Assembly: GCA_964019335.1 (NCBI GenBank)
Contig: OZ025713.1
Location: 434,001 to 498,000 of the forward strand
Direction of reading: 5' to 3'
DNA: 64,000 nt
DNA from: Diplonema japonicum
Taxonomy: Eukaryota > Euglenozoa > Diplonemea > Diplonemida > Diplonemidae
Shown here piece after piece: positions 42,741-52,977 of this stretch (the stretch's first letter is position 1; each line of letters starts with the position of its first letter). The position numbers and the translations under genes were made by a program. The notes under the pieces were generated by a model that did no database searches, had not been told where the DNA came from, and saw nothing but the letters and a program-made list of their open reading frames with translations.

Positions 42741-42992
42741 TTAAATAAACCTCTTTTTTTTTAAGGCTGGCCAGACCATTCTCTCTTCTTTCTTTTTCCC
42801 TCCTCCCAGCCAGGGGGGTGTGTGGGGGGTGGGTGGGGTACTGGTTGGTTGTGCTGGCAATGGGCTGGTTGTGGAGCGTGTGGGTGGTACAGAGTGTGGC
42901 AGCATTGTTGGCAAGTGAGGCTTGTGTGAGGGTGGGAGGGAGAAAAAGAAAGGAGAGGGCTTGGCCAGCCAAAAAAAAAGAGGTTTATTTAA
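42741..42992. mobile_element. MITE-like element with about 55-bp terminal inverted repeats
   Basis: The left end TTAAATAAACCTCTTTTTTT followed by AAGGCTGGCCAGACC is mirrored at the right end by GGCTTGGCCAGCC, an A run and GAGGTTTATTTAA. Pyrimidine blocks (CTTTCTTTTTCCCTCC) continue the inverted match. The 140-bp centre is G/T-rich without an ORF. Both ends finish in TTAA, but a target duplication cannot be separated from the inverted repeat itself. A single end of the same family is at 54,293-54,345. Confidence 0.65.
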
Positions 42993-43246
42993 CGCTCCAT
43001 ATTTGCTAAGTGACCCACCAGAACCCGCATTTTGAAGAGCTAAAAAAATTTCTAATTGCTTTTTCTAGGGTTGGAATGGATTTATTTGCTTCCAGGGCCC
43101 AATGTTCGACATATGGAATTTTTTTTTGTAATTAAAATTTTTTTGGTGATTTGCCTTACTTTGTACTATACAAAATGAAGCAGCTCTGGTGGAAAAAACA
43201 CGGCACAAGTGGGGTTCAAACCCTGATGAAAAAACCACTGCATTGG

Positions 43247-43330
43247 GATTCAAACCCACGACTCCTGGAACAAGGGGGCCTGACAGGTGAGTATGGTAAC
43301 CACTCTACCACACAGGAATTCAAAACTCTT
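43247..43330 (-). other. Degenerate tRNA-like sequence 1
   Basis: Read on the minus strand there is an A-box-like stretch (TGTGGTAGAGTGGTTACC) with a possible D stem, and downstream a B-box-like TGGGTTTGAATCCCA with a paired T stem. The anticodon region does not fold into a standard arm, and no CCA end is visible. It is preceded on the minus strand by an A tract and GAGTTTTGAAT. It is probably a tRNA-derived sequence, not a working tRNA. Confidence 0.45.
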
Positions 43331-43352
43331 TTTTTTTTTTTTTTTTTTTTTT

Positions 43353-43742
43353 AAATACCAATGCAGGGCCGCCATGGAGGGCAACACCTGAGAAAAGGGG
43401 AAAAAAAAAGGTGAAGGGAAACCATGGGGAAATAGGGAGGGCAAAGGACCAGGCTTCTGCAAGCAGGAGGAGCCCTGGTCCCCCACCAACCCGTGCTCTG
43501 CTTTGGGACAGCCGAAGAGGGCTGAATTACATTATTCCCTCAGTCAAGTGAGAGAAAAACGGGGGCCTACCTTCCAGCTGGATGTCCTTCTTTGGCTGGA
43601 ACCTCCGGCGGAAAGCCCCCCAGGGAGGTATTGCTCCTATTGAGCGAATCATAAAAGGAAAGGGGAAATGGGAAAACAAGGAGAGGAAGAGAGAATGGGG
43701 AGACACAACAATTCATTTCACACACACACGTGGGGCGGTCCC
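43353..43742. other. 3' flank of the non-LTR element
   Basis: Non-coding sequence lies between the RNase H stop (43,743) and the T tract at 43,329-43,352, which on the element's strand would be its poly(A) tail. A (CA)n run lies at 43,721-43,730. Confidence 0.5.
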
Positions 43743-46700
43743 TTAGCGCAGCACGGGGGCCGCGGGACCGGCGTCAAGAGAGACCGGAGGAGGGGGCGGC
43801 ACGTTTGAAGGTGCAGTGACGTCTGTAGACGCCAGGGATGATGGCGAGGTGAACAGTCCGGAGCGTGACCAGGCGAGCAGGCCAGACTCAACAATGAGGT
43901 CGTAGATCTGGGTCACGCGTCTCGACAGGGAGAACGCTAGGGAGGGAGTACCAGCAGGAGTGTCGATCGCCCCCCTCCCGATCACAGGGCACCCACCGAC
44001 AACATGCTCCCTGGACATCGGTGCTGCGTGGCAGGCTGGGCACCGGAGCACACCCTTGTGCTTCCTGTTCGGGCCAGCAGTCTGCAGGAAGCCGAAGAAG
44101 AGAGCCGAGTGACCAATCCGCAGCCGCGAGATGACCGTTTCAGCTTGTCTGGGGAAGCCAAGGGGGAAGTGCGCGGACCGAAGCTCGGTCGCCACCGCGT
44201 AGTTGTGGGCGAGGGATGTTATGAGCTCCGCGGACCTCCGCACCACCCACCGTCGCACCAGGGCCCTCACTGATCGGTAGTCAAGGGAGGGCCTGTCCTG
44301 CTTCCGCTTCGTTCCCTCCACGGCCAGAGCGTCAGCCTTCTCGTTCCCGTCCACCCCACAGTGGGAGGGCACAAACTGGAGGACCACCGGTGTCCCCTGC
44401 GTGCGCGCCGCGGTCACCAGCCGGCTCCACGTCTGGTGGTCGAGCTTCTCCCTCTGTCGCGTTGGGCCAGCTCGCAGCTGCTCGACGAGGGAGAGGGAGT
44501 CGGTGCAGATCGACAGCGGGGACTTCGCCAGCGAAGGGTGTGTTTTTCGGAGGGTGGCCACCATATCCAGCGCCGTTTTCACAGCCATGCCCTCTGCCCG
44601 AAAGGATGAACAGAAGTCGTTGACGCCATGGCACACAGACACAGGGGTCAGGGGGGGAGGCAGCTGCAGATAAACCCCAGAGCCACCTTTCGCCTTCTGT
44701 CCGACCTGTACAACCGAGCCATCCGTGTAGGCATGGATGCCCGGGGGGAGAGCCGCAAGAGCAGCCTCGGCCGCCTTCCGCCTGTCCGCGTGGCGACGAT
44801 CGCGTGACCCCACCGGGAAGGTCAGTCCTGAAGTCGACCATGCCTGTCTGCCACGGGGCCGCCAGGGGCGTAGCCGACAGGTACTCGAAGTGCACCTTTG
44901 GTTCCAACCCGCATCGACGCAGTGCTTGGTAGCCAGAGCGCAGCCACCCACACCCCAGCCTGTTCGCCTGCTTCAGCTTGACCGTCTCCCTGTGAACCGG
45001 GGAAGACTGCCAGCAGAAGGCCTTCGCCGTCATCGTCGCCGCAGCACCCTCAGCCATTCTTTCGAGGGGAAGCAGTCCTGCCTCAGCTAGGAGCTTGTAC
45101 CCTCCGGAGCCACTCCAGCAGCCCGTGATCAGCACCGCCGCCTCCTGGTGAAGCCCAGCCAGGTCCTTCCTCCCGACATCATCGAGCCTGCTGTAGTAGA
45201 CCCCCATGCAGTAGCGCAGCAGCGGGAGGATGTACGTAACGTAGAGAGACCGCAGAGTGTCCCTCTTGCTGCCCCAGGACGTGCCAGACAAGAGCTTCAG
45301 CACCCTCAGCCTTTTGCTGGCCCGCCGTAGGATGTCCTGTGCGTGTTCACCGAACGTGAGCCCAGAGTCCACCGTAACCCCAAGGTACCTCGCGTGTTCA
45401 GACAGAGGCAGGGGACGGGCCGCAACGTAATCCACGTCGGGCCGTCGCACGGCTGCATGCATGTCCCGCACGCAGCGGATCCGCACACCACCCGCCTCCA
45501 CAACCTGAAGGCCCGCCAGCTCCTGGTCCCCGGAGATCGTGCCATCGGCGTTCACCCCCAGGCCGAAGAGCGGGTTCTGGAAGGCACCTGGCTGAAGGGG
45601 GACTCGTGACGAAGTGAAGTAGACCCCGAGACGTTTCTGGGGGGGGACACAGACTGCCTGCGTCTTGGACGTGCTCAGCAGCATGTCACGCTCCCTGCAC
45701 CAGTCCTCAACCGCATCCACCACCGCCTGCGCCTTCCGCTCCAGCCCAGCCACGTCCCCTTGTCCAGAGGAGATCACGACCGCCACGTCGTCGGCGTAGA
45801 GCACCGAGACGTCCGCCAGTCCCTCCAGTCTCCTGGCGAGTTCGTCGACGTAGATGGTGTACAGGATGGGACCCAAGACAGAGCCCTGGGGGACACCCCG
45901 TCGCACCTTCGTCGTCGACCCCCTCGACCGTCCAATCGTGACCGCAGCAGTACGGCCGCATAGAAAGGACCGCGTCCACTCCACGAAGGGTTCGGGGAGA
46001 CCCTTCCCTCGCATCCTGTCCAGCAGGGCACCATGGGGCACCAGGTCGAAGGCAGAAGAGAAGTCGAACAGCAGAGCGGCCGAGAGACGCCGATCGTCCT
46101 TGTTCCTCGACATGCACTCAGTGAGGGTTGCCACCTGCTCCTCCGTGGAGCGGCCGCGTCTGAAACCAGCCTGGCTGTCGTGGAGTCCCTCGACTCCCGT
46201 CCCGTCCGCGTCAAGAAGAAACGTGAGCCTCTCCTCGATCATCCTCTCCAGCAGCTTGCAGAGGCAGCTGGTCAGGCAGATCGGCCGGTAGGAAGCCAAG
46301 AGAGTCGCATCTTTTCCAGGTTTCGGTACCGGGACGATCACTCCCTTCTTCCAGGCGCCGGGGACGACACCCATCAGCCAGGAGCGATTGAGGAGTAGAA
46401 GGAGGACACCGAGGGAGTCCGAGTTCAGGTGAAGGAGCATCTCCGAGAAGATTCCGTCTTCCCCGGCCGCGCTGCGCGTCTTCATCCTTCTCAGGCCGCG
46501 GGTGAGGTCGTCCACGGTGAACGCTTGACACCCGAGTCTGCTTGCAGAAGGAGCGGCGTCCTTCGAGTTCCCGTCACCACGCCTGCCGTAGAGCTTAGCG
46601 AAGTGCGCCCCCAGCCGGTCGGCCTTCGCCTTGTCCGACACAAATCTTCCCTCGAGTACAGGAAGGTGTGTCTTTCGGTGCCTGCCGTCCAGCTTCTTCA

Positions 46701-46929
46701 CCGCTCTGAACGCAGCCCCGAGGTCCTTGCTCCGGCTGAGGTCGGCCGCCATCCTTCCCCATGCCTCACGCTTCGTCTCGTCAAGAAGTCGGTTGACTTC
46801 TTTCACCTTCGCCCTGTACTCCTCCACCACGTCCGCCTCTTGAAGCAGGAGTTCGCGCAGGGTGTTCCGCTCTTCGAAGGCGTCCTCGAGCTCAGCAGTC
46901 CACCAGGGGGGTCGGGCCACGTCGCATAA
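43743..46929 (-). mobile_element. Non-LTR retroelement, ingi/L1Tc-like: RT and RNase H, 5' truncated and frameshifted
   Basis: The RT frame covers 46,929 to about 44,840: PPWWTAELEDAFEERN at the start, KTRSAAGEDGIFSEML, VPVPKPGKD, YRPICLTSCLCKLLE, RRGVPQGSVLGPILY, and YADDVAV as the catalytic box. The RNase H domain is in another frame (about 44,820-43,743): HAYTDGSVVQ, FRAEGMAVKTALD, ICTDSLSL, VPSHCGVDGNEKADALA, then a CPACHAAPMSREHVVGGC Cys/His knuckle. The break between frames is near 44,800-44,860. The APE endonuclease that should precede the RT is missing. The domain order is that of ingi/L1Tc-type elements. The copy is not autonomous. Confidence 0.85.
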
Positions 46930-46984
46930 AATTAACGTCCCGAGGGACGGGTTGCACTTGCCCCTGTACCCTAAGGCTCCTCCT

Positions 46985-47070
46985 AACGGGCTGCTGGGAG
47001 AATTGAACCGACGCTACTAGAAGGCTGCCCATGCGCTAACCAACTAGACCACGATCGATCCCGATTCAAA
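46985..47070 (-). other. Degenerate tRNA-like sequence 2
   Basis: On the minus strand it has an A-box-like TGGTCTAGTTGGTTAGCGC and a B-box-like CGGTTCAATTCTCC at suitable spacing. The T and anticodon stems pair poorly. It lies just upstream of the RT frame and, like tRNA-like sequence 1, directly follows an A tract plus GAGTTTTGAAT on the minus strand. Confidence 0.5.
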
Positions 47071-48069
47071 ACTCTGACCTTTTTTTTTTTTTTTTTAAAT
47101 TATTCCACTAGGGGGGATGGGGGGCAGAGAAAGTTGAAACCATAAAAATTGGGAAGGGAAGGTTAAAAACAGTCTCTCTTACTGAGCCATATTGGGGGGG
47201 ACCTCTTGCTCGTTTGCTCGACCTCTTGTATATTTTCCTGGGGCCCCTGACATCCACCTTTCTTATTTTTTCCCCATTCCCCCACCACACAGCTCTTGGG
47301 CCTCAAAGGCTTTGGCTGTCACCAAATAAAGACAACCCCAAATATTAAAGGATGGTGATGAGATCCCTAATTTTGATTTATCCAGCCACAGGGACCCCAC
47401 CATCTGCTGGTTTTGTTGGGCTGTGGGAGCCTAAATTATAAATTTGAAAAGGAAGTGTAAAAGGAAAAGTCAAGTTCAGAACTCAACTTCCACAAAGAAG
47501 GGAGGAATGCATAACTAGAAAAGGAGCCTGGTAGGGAAAAAAAGAAAGGGAAACCAATGGGGGAGGGAAAAAAAGAATTACTGGTTACTATTTCTAAAAA
47601 CCCCCCTTCTCAGCTGTGTAAGATGTTTTTCCAACGAGACTCCCTGTCACGTAATGACGCGGGTGCACCAGGTAGGCTGGTGAGTGCTGTGGAGTCAATC
47701 GTCAGCGGGGAGGAAGAGGTTGTGAGAGGCGAAGTAGAGGAGGGGGACACGTTGGCAGATAACCCACCAGCCTTGGGCTTTCCCCGTGTGCGACAGGTCA
47801 CACAATGGTGTTCCTTACACCCCTATGCGGTTCTGCCTGCCTACCCACCAGAAGTCAAACCTTTGCCAAGAGACTGTGTCACACAATGGACTTACATCCC
47901 TTGAGGTGGTCCACCATACTTGACGCCTCCGCTCCGATTCTCTCTCCACGGGAACCCAGCCTACAACTCTGGTGGCTGGAGGACCCACTTTGAAATCGAA
48001 CCCCTCACGTGGAAAACACTGTTGTGCACTCTGGACATTTTGCATTAATCTTGTTTTCTGTCACTAGAA

Positions 48070-48300
48070 TAGGTACTTTGGAGGAATTTTTTTTTTTTTT
48101 TGCAAGAATGAGTCTTTGACTTGTCTAAACAAAAGGGGAACGTTGGCAACGTGTTTTGGGTTGGCAAACTTCTCCAGGTTTTACCCAGCATGTACAAACA
48201 ATGGCCAGTTCCTCTTTTTTGAGAAAAAATCAATTTCTGGGTGTTTTTGGGTGTTTTTGACCATTTTTTTTGTGAGGAAAAAAAAAGTTTTTAGGCACTT
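48070..48300 (-). repeat. Diverged partial copy of R1
   Basis: AATAGGTACTTTGGAGG, GAGAAAAAATCAATTTCTGG, GGGTGTTTTTGACCA and a GAGGAAAAAAAA block follow the order of 40,590-40,690. About 100 bases of unrelated sequence (GCATGTACAAACAATGG region) sit in the middle. Confidence 0.55.
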
Positions 48301-48399
48301 TTTTGGAAACCTTCGTCCTGCAACAGGAAGATTGATGCCTGTCTTGCAGCTGTCCTTTCAATGGTGAGTGTGAAGAGTTTTTCCTTTTTAATTTGCAAC

Positions 48400-48988
48400 A
48401 TTTTGTGATTATGTTTTCAACTTCTTTGCTTCTTATCATTTACTCTGGATTTACGATCCAAGAATCGTATTTCAACTATCATTTTGTTTTCTTTTTCTGC
48501 AGTGGCTCCTCTGATGAATGGTAGGTATGCACCAGTGCCCTGATAAAAGGGTGGGGACCATTTGCGAGTGTGAGATGTTGATGGTGAAGGTGTCCTGAAT
48601 GCGTTTTTTAAGGGTCACAGGCTGGGGCTCACAGGTGGGTGGGTTGAGGCCAGGTTAGTTTGCCGATTGGCATCCCATTTGTGGGACCCAACTGATCTGT
48701 CTGAAATCCCTTGTTTGCAAGTACCCTTTTTTATATTGTATTGCAACATACTTGTGATGCCAAGAATACACAGGAGAAAATAGTTGCACCCCATGACCTG
48801 CAGGCACCTTCTGAAGCAGTCCCAGGTATTGGTACTCATTCTCAATTACTCAGGGAGTACCACCTGGGATGTGCAAAGAACAGGTGTGAGAAAGGGTCAA
48901 GGGAGGATCAGAAAGCTTTTTCTTTCATTCTTCTCTACTTTTTTACTTTCGATAAGAAGCAAAGCTGAAAACATAATCACAAATGCCA
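48400..48988. mobile_element. MITE-like inverted-repeat structure
   Basis: The left arm holds TTGTGATTATGTTTTCAAC and TTTGCTTCTTATC. The right arm holds GATAAGAAGCAAAGC and TGAAAACATAATCACAAATG. The arms are about 45-48 bp and imperfect, with about 490 bp between them and no ORF of note. Confidence 0.5.
48836..48905 (+). repeat. Dispersed block R5, plus orientation
   Basis: TCTCAATTACTCAGGGAGTA, CCACCTGGGATGTGCAAAGA and ACAGGTGTGAGAAAGGGTCA in series. Inverse copies, complete or partial, are at 49,775-49,840, 50,272-50,320 and 50,928-50,975. Confidence 0.75.
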
Positions 48989-49094
48989 CGTGAAGGCTGT
49001 GAGTTGGGTTTTATCCTCCCTTTTCCTCATATGAATTAGTTTCCACCTTTTCCACTTAAACTTTTTATTCCCCTTTTTCTTTTTTTCTTTTATT

Positions 49095-49147
49095 CAGGCA
49101 TCCTGCCACATACTGCAGGTACCCTTAAATGTCTCTTTTTTTTTTTT
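49095..49147 (+). repeat. Dispersed motif R4, copy 4
   Basis: A pyrimidine tract ending TATTCAGG is followed by CATCCTGCCACATACTGCAG, GTACCCTTAAATGTCTC and a T tract. Confidence 0.75.
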
Positions 49148-49625
49148 CTTTCTTTTTTTTCTTTTTTTTTTTTCTTTTTCCTACATGTTTTCAGTCCTGG
49201 GTATGACGTTAAACTGCATCCACTGACGTGTTTGGGCCACCATTTCCTGGCCAGGCCGCCTTTCCCGTCGTTCTGTTATTATTATTATTTTTTTTTTTAA
49301 TTTTGAAAGAACGAAAGAAAGAAAGAAAGAAGATAAGGTCAGTGTGCAGGAGTGCTCACTGTCAAAGAGGATGGAAGGAAAGAAAAAAGAATAAGAAAAG
49401 AAGAATATGATTGATGCTGTGCTGTGGTCAATTTTCTTTTTCCTTTGCATTCTTCTATGTGTCTTGCTGCACTGGGTGGAAAGGGACACATCTGACCGTG
49501 TCAGCAAAGGAAGTGCTTTCTGAAATTCCCTTTTCTCCTCAGACCTAAAAGGGATAATTCCCCACCACACGATTCAGAGGTACTACATTGAGAAACGAGA
49601 TGCAAATAGTATTGTTATTTTTTTA

Positions 49626-50901
49626 GTTCACTCTTTGTCATTTTCTTCACTCACTAGGAGGCTCATTATTTAACGCAAAACAGCCATTATTTACGCGAAA
49701 TGGCCATTATTTAAATAATGAGATTTTGCAGTTAAATAATAGTGCTTCAGAGCGAAAAAATGGGTTTCGTCGTGTTCTCACACCTGTTCTTTGCATGTCC
49801 CAGGTGGTACTCCCTGAGTATTGAGAATTACTTTAGTATTGCCTCTGAGAGGCGTCCTTCCAGGCCTGCCTTCATCACAGCAGACCCGCCCTTCTCGTCC
49901 ACAATCATTTTGGTGATCTCCCTCGCCTCTGCCAGCTTCAACTAGGTGCTGCTGCTGCCTCGCCTTTGCCACCAGCTCTAAGCTGTGGCTGCACACCTCA
50001 CCCACCTCCCCTCTGACGTTGTTGAGCACCGAGGCCATCCTCTGCTGGTGCCTCCACTTTTCCTCCAGGCCAGATGTGAGGTCCTCCACATCCTTGAACA
50101 CTTCATACTGCTACATTTTGCGAACAGGGATTTCGGACAGATCACTGTATGGAAAGTAAAACTGCCAGAAAAATCACAAAAAGGGATCAATGAATAAAAG
50201 GCTATAAAAATATGAATGAAAACATTGAAGAAATCGAAAGTAAAAAAGCAGAGAGGAATGAAAGAAAAGCTTTCCAGTCCTCCCTTGACCCTTTCTCACA
50301 CCTGTTCTTCACACATCCCTTATTTAAAAAATAGCTATTTATTGCCAACAAATAATGAGTCATTATTTAACTCGAGTTCCCGAATTTTTTGCACGAGGGC
50401 CCACAGGGCCCGAGTGCAAAAAAACGGTAATGAGTGTTAAATAATGGCTCATTTGGCGGCAAGTAAGTCGTTTTATTTCACTTTTCGTCATTTGAGTCAC
50501 TTACTCTTCACTGCTTTCACTGCTGTTTTTTTTCACACAGGTCAGCTTTTTGGGGATTTTCCTAAGGTAATACAGGGTAGCTATTTCGCCGTGGCATTTA
50601 AAGGGGAAGTAAGGCACTTATTCCCACTTTTAAGGGCTGGAATGGCCTCAGATGGCCAAAAATAGTCAAAATACCCCCACCCCAAAAAAAATTTTTCAAG
50701 GGGTTGGGTGCATTTTTTTCCACGACAAGACCCATTTTTTCACTCTGAAGGGCCATTATTTAACTGCAAAATCTCATTATTTAACTAGTTAAATAATGGC
50801 GATTTCGCGTTAAATAATGGCCGTTTCGCGTTAAATAATGGCCATTTCACGTTAAATAATGAGGCCCCTAGTGAGTGAAGAAAATGACGAAGAGTGAAAT
50901 A
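49626..50901. mobile_element. 1.28-kb element with 150-180-bp terminal inverted repeats built from a TTAAATAATGG motif
   Basis: The left end (49,626-49,778) and right end (50,719-50,901) are inverted copies. Both contain GTCATTTTCTTCACTCACTAG (or its complement), several TTATTTAACGCGAAA-like units, ATAATGAGATTTTGCAG, and GCGAAAAAATGGGTTTCGTC. The right end has one more internal motif unit than the left. The interior (about 940 bp) has no coding ORF but contains R5 copies and a large central palindrome. This fits a non-autonomous DNA transposon or nested MITEs. Confidence 0.7.
50340..50465. repeat. Imperfect palindrome, about 60-bp arms
   Basis: The arms run outward from GAGGGCCCACAGGGCCCGAG. 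They include GTGCAAAAAA, GTTAAATAATG and ATTATTTAAC in mirror order, and end near TTGCCAAC on the left and GGCGGCAAG on the right. It lies inside the inverted-repeat element and shares its TTAAATAATG motif. Confidence 0.7.
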
Positions 50902-51027
50902 AAAAAAAAAAAAAAAAAAGAAAAAAAAGTCCCAGGTGGTACTCCCCAAGTAATTGAGAATTACTTTAGTTATTGTGGGGGCCAAAAAAAAAAAAAAAAA
51001 AAGGAAAAAAAAAGGAAAAAAAAGAAA

Positions 51028-51507
51028 ATGGGGAAAAGAATACAGAACTGCTGTGAATGCCTCCGTGAGGGAGTGCTAATGGTGGTGGTGGTTGCAGAGC
51101 TAATGATGTTAACAGGGGTAGTGGTGTCCTGGGCGGTGGGAGGTGGGGGAACAGAGATGGTTAACATCGGAGCAATAGTAGGGGTTGCGTTATGCTTGCT
51201 CAGCTTTGGGGCTATGTGGAACAGGAAAAAATCAGTCACGTGTCAAATTATAGGGCTTGTAGGACTATGGGCACTGACAATACCAGCAGGTCACTCCACA
51301 GCTCTACTGGTCAACTGCAGTAAGCAAACAGACTCTTGCAAGCCTGACGCCGTTAAGGCCATCTCAGCAGGCCTTGCGTCGCTCTGTCATGTCCTTTACA
51401 TCTACCTTCTCCAAAAGAAACCCCGGGCGAAAAAAACCGAAATAAGCAGGCGAGAGGAAGCACAGCGTGACAGTGAAGATATAGAAATCGAAGAGGAGCG
51501 TGCATAG
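51028..51507 (+). CDS. Small four-helix membrane protein (159 aa)
   Basis: The ATG at 51,028 is preferred over the in-frame one at 50,875, whose extra codons come from A homopolymers. Four hydrophobic segments are evident: VLMVVVVAELMMLTGVVV (about 17-38), IGAIVGVALCLLSFGAM (about 47-64), IIGLVGLWALTIPAG (about 73-93), and LASLCHVLYIYLL (about 116-128). The loop after helix 3 has two Cys (NCSKQTDSC). The C-terminal tail starts strongly basic (KKPRAKKTE) and ends acidic (EDIEIEEE), so it is probably cytoplasmic. The four-helix layout recalls small tetraspan families, but I see no signature of amastin or another named one. Confidence 0.65.
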   Translation: MGKRIQNCCECLREGVLMVVVVAELMMLTGVVVSWAVGGGGTEMVNIGAIVGVALCLLSFGAMWNRKKSVTCQIIGLVGLWALTIPAGHSTALLVNCSKQTDSCKPDAVKAISAGLASLCHVLYIYLLQKKPRAKKTEISRREEAQRDSEDIEIEEERA

Positions 51508-51796
51508 AGTGTGTTGTTTGTGTGTGTGTGTGTGTGTGTGTGTTTTTATTTATTATTATGCCCTTTTTTTTTCTCGCCCTCATTTCTCCAGTGCATTCCC
51601 CCCCCCCCCTTTTTTTTCCATATTCTAACACCCACACTTTTTCTTTCTCCATACACCCCTTTTTTTTGTTTTCCTTTTGATCGTGCTAAAATTCTTTTTA
51701 AAAAAAAGCAACAATAAACGAGGGGGGAAAAAAGTGAGAACTTTATAATAATAAAAAACTCGATAAGATTTCAGTGTGCATGGGGGTGCTCACTCA

Positions 51797-51832
<36 letters not shown>

Positions 51833-52236
51833 AAAACACACATGCACACACCGAGATAAACTTTTCTATTTTCAAAAAAAAAAAAAAAAATTAAAAAAAG
51901 AGGGAGGATAAAACCCAAGAAGTTTTCAAACCTTTTTTACAGCCCGATGTGTGCAAGCCGCAAGGCACAGTGGCTAGACCACCAGAGGGGCACCATGTTG
52001 CGCACACGGAGGCCAAGGAGGGTAGGAAACGGTGCAGTGCAGCATCATGCGTCTGCAAACCATGTCAGAGGCAGGCATGGGTTCCAACGTGAGGCAGCTG
52101 TGAACAAGATCGCCCAGGAGGTGTGGGAGGGCAACATCATGGGTCCCTACGGAACCAACACTCGCCAACCTCCTCCGATGGGTCCCTGAGGCGAAGGTTA
52201 CCCTCAACGACACCCGGCTGTCATCATCTTTCAGAT

Positions 52237-52415
52237 GTTATTACCATATCCTCAAGCGGCATTACCGCAGCTGGAAACACAAGCATGATCCTTGTGAGGT
52301 GTATGCCATCCGTCTCGACGGCATGGTGACCTTCTTCAAGATGGACATGACTCGTGAGGAGATCGAAGCAGTGTGCACAGCACCATCCCAGAGCAAACTA
52401 AGGGTGTGTACTTAG
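52237..52415 (+). pseudogene. Uncharacterised coding remnant
   Basis: An open stretch of about 60 codons contains YYHILKRHYRSWKHKHD and CEVYAIRLDGMVTFF, with MDMTREEIEAV before a TAG stop. Further codon-like pieces follow in another frame to about 52,620. It looks like decayed protein sequence, but no family is recognised. Confidence 0.3.
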
Positions 52416-52715
52416 TCAACAACAACAATATCAACAGGTCGACTTTGTTCCATCTGATGCATTGATTTCTGGTGAAGACTATGGGGTGAGCTTGCTAACC
52501 CCTAGGAACAGACTGTGGTTTGTCAAGAAGATGGCATGCATTCGTGCCAGAATCCTAGAGTGTGAGGCAGAGCCACCAACGTCATTCAAGTCGGAAACGT
52601 TAGGAAGGATGCTAACCCTGCTAAGCTGGTGATAGAAGTAGTTTTGAAGAGATCAACAGGTGTGTTGATCTCCTTTTTCTTTTTTTTCTCTCCTTTCCCT
52701 TCTTATACACAAACA

Positions 52716-52716
52716 G
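52716..52716 (+). promoter_or_regulatory. Candidate 3' splice (trans-splice) acceptor before the secreted-protein gene
   Basis: A roughly 40-base pyrimidine-rich tract (52,670-52,710) ends in the first downstream AG at 52,715-52,716, 261 bases before the start codon. This is the layout of trans-splice acceptors in Euglenozoa. The sequence alone cannot show that it is used. Confidence 0.35.
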
Positions 52717-52977
52717 TCCGACCTTACATTATTTCATCGCATCACAGGTACTACACAACATGTGCACAATACATACAGTTATCAATAACTGTATCTAAGG
52801 TCTATAAGCTTCGGGATGTATTTTTCCATCTTCATCACAAATCAGCTTGTCGTCGTACGGCCCCTCATTGTCTTCCTCTTACCCGTTTCTTGTTTCGAGT
52901 GATTTAACTAATGCTGCTCCCAGCAATCAAAACAGCAAAGAGAAACCCCATCATAAAAAAAAAAAAAAGAAAGAAAA

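Larger units (their letters stand above)
47100..49620. other. Non-coding stretch with repeat fragments
   Basis: No gene is recognised; a 115-codon frame at 47,557-47,904 has no features I can assign. It contains a partial R1 copy (48,070-48,300), an inverted repeat pair (48,400-48,447 with 48,941-48,988), a dispersed block at 48,836-48,905, and R4 copy 4 (49,095-49,147). Confidence 0.5.
51508..52977. other. Intergenic stretch with simple repeats and a coding remnant
   Basis: It holds a (TG)n run (51,516-51,542), an A30 tract (51,801-51,830) and a coding remnant (separate entry). A strong pyrimidine tract ends in ACAG at 52,716 (TTTCTCTCCTTTCCC region) and is a candidate splice acceptor for the 52,978 gene. 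Confidence 0.5.

Noticed and set aside
47557-47904. 115-codon plus-strand ORF
   Set aside because: No recognisable domain, no clear start context, and it lies among repeat fragments. It is not supported as a gene.
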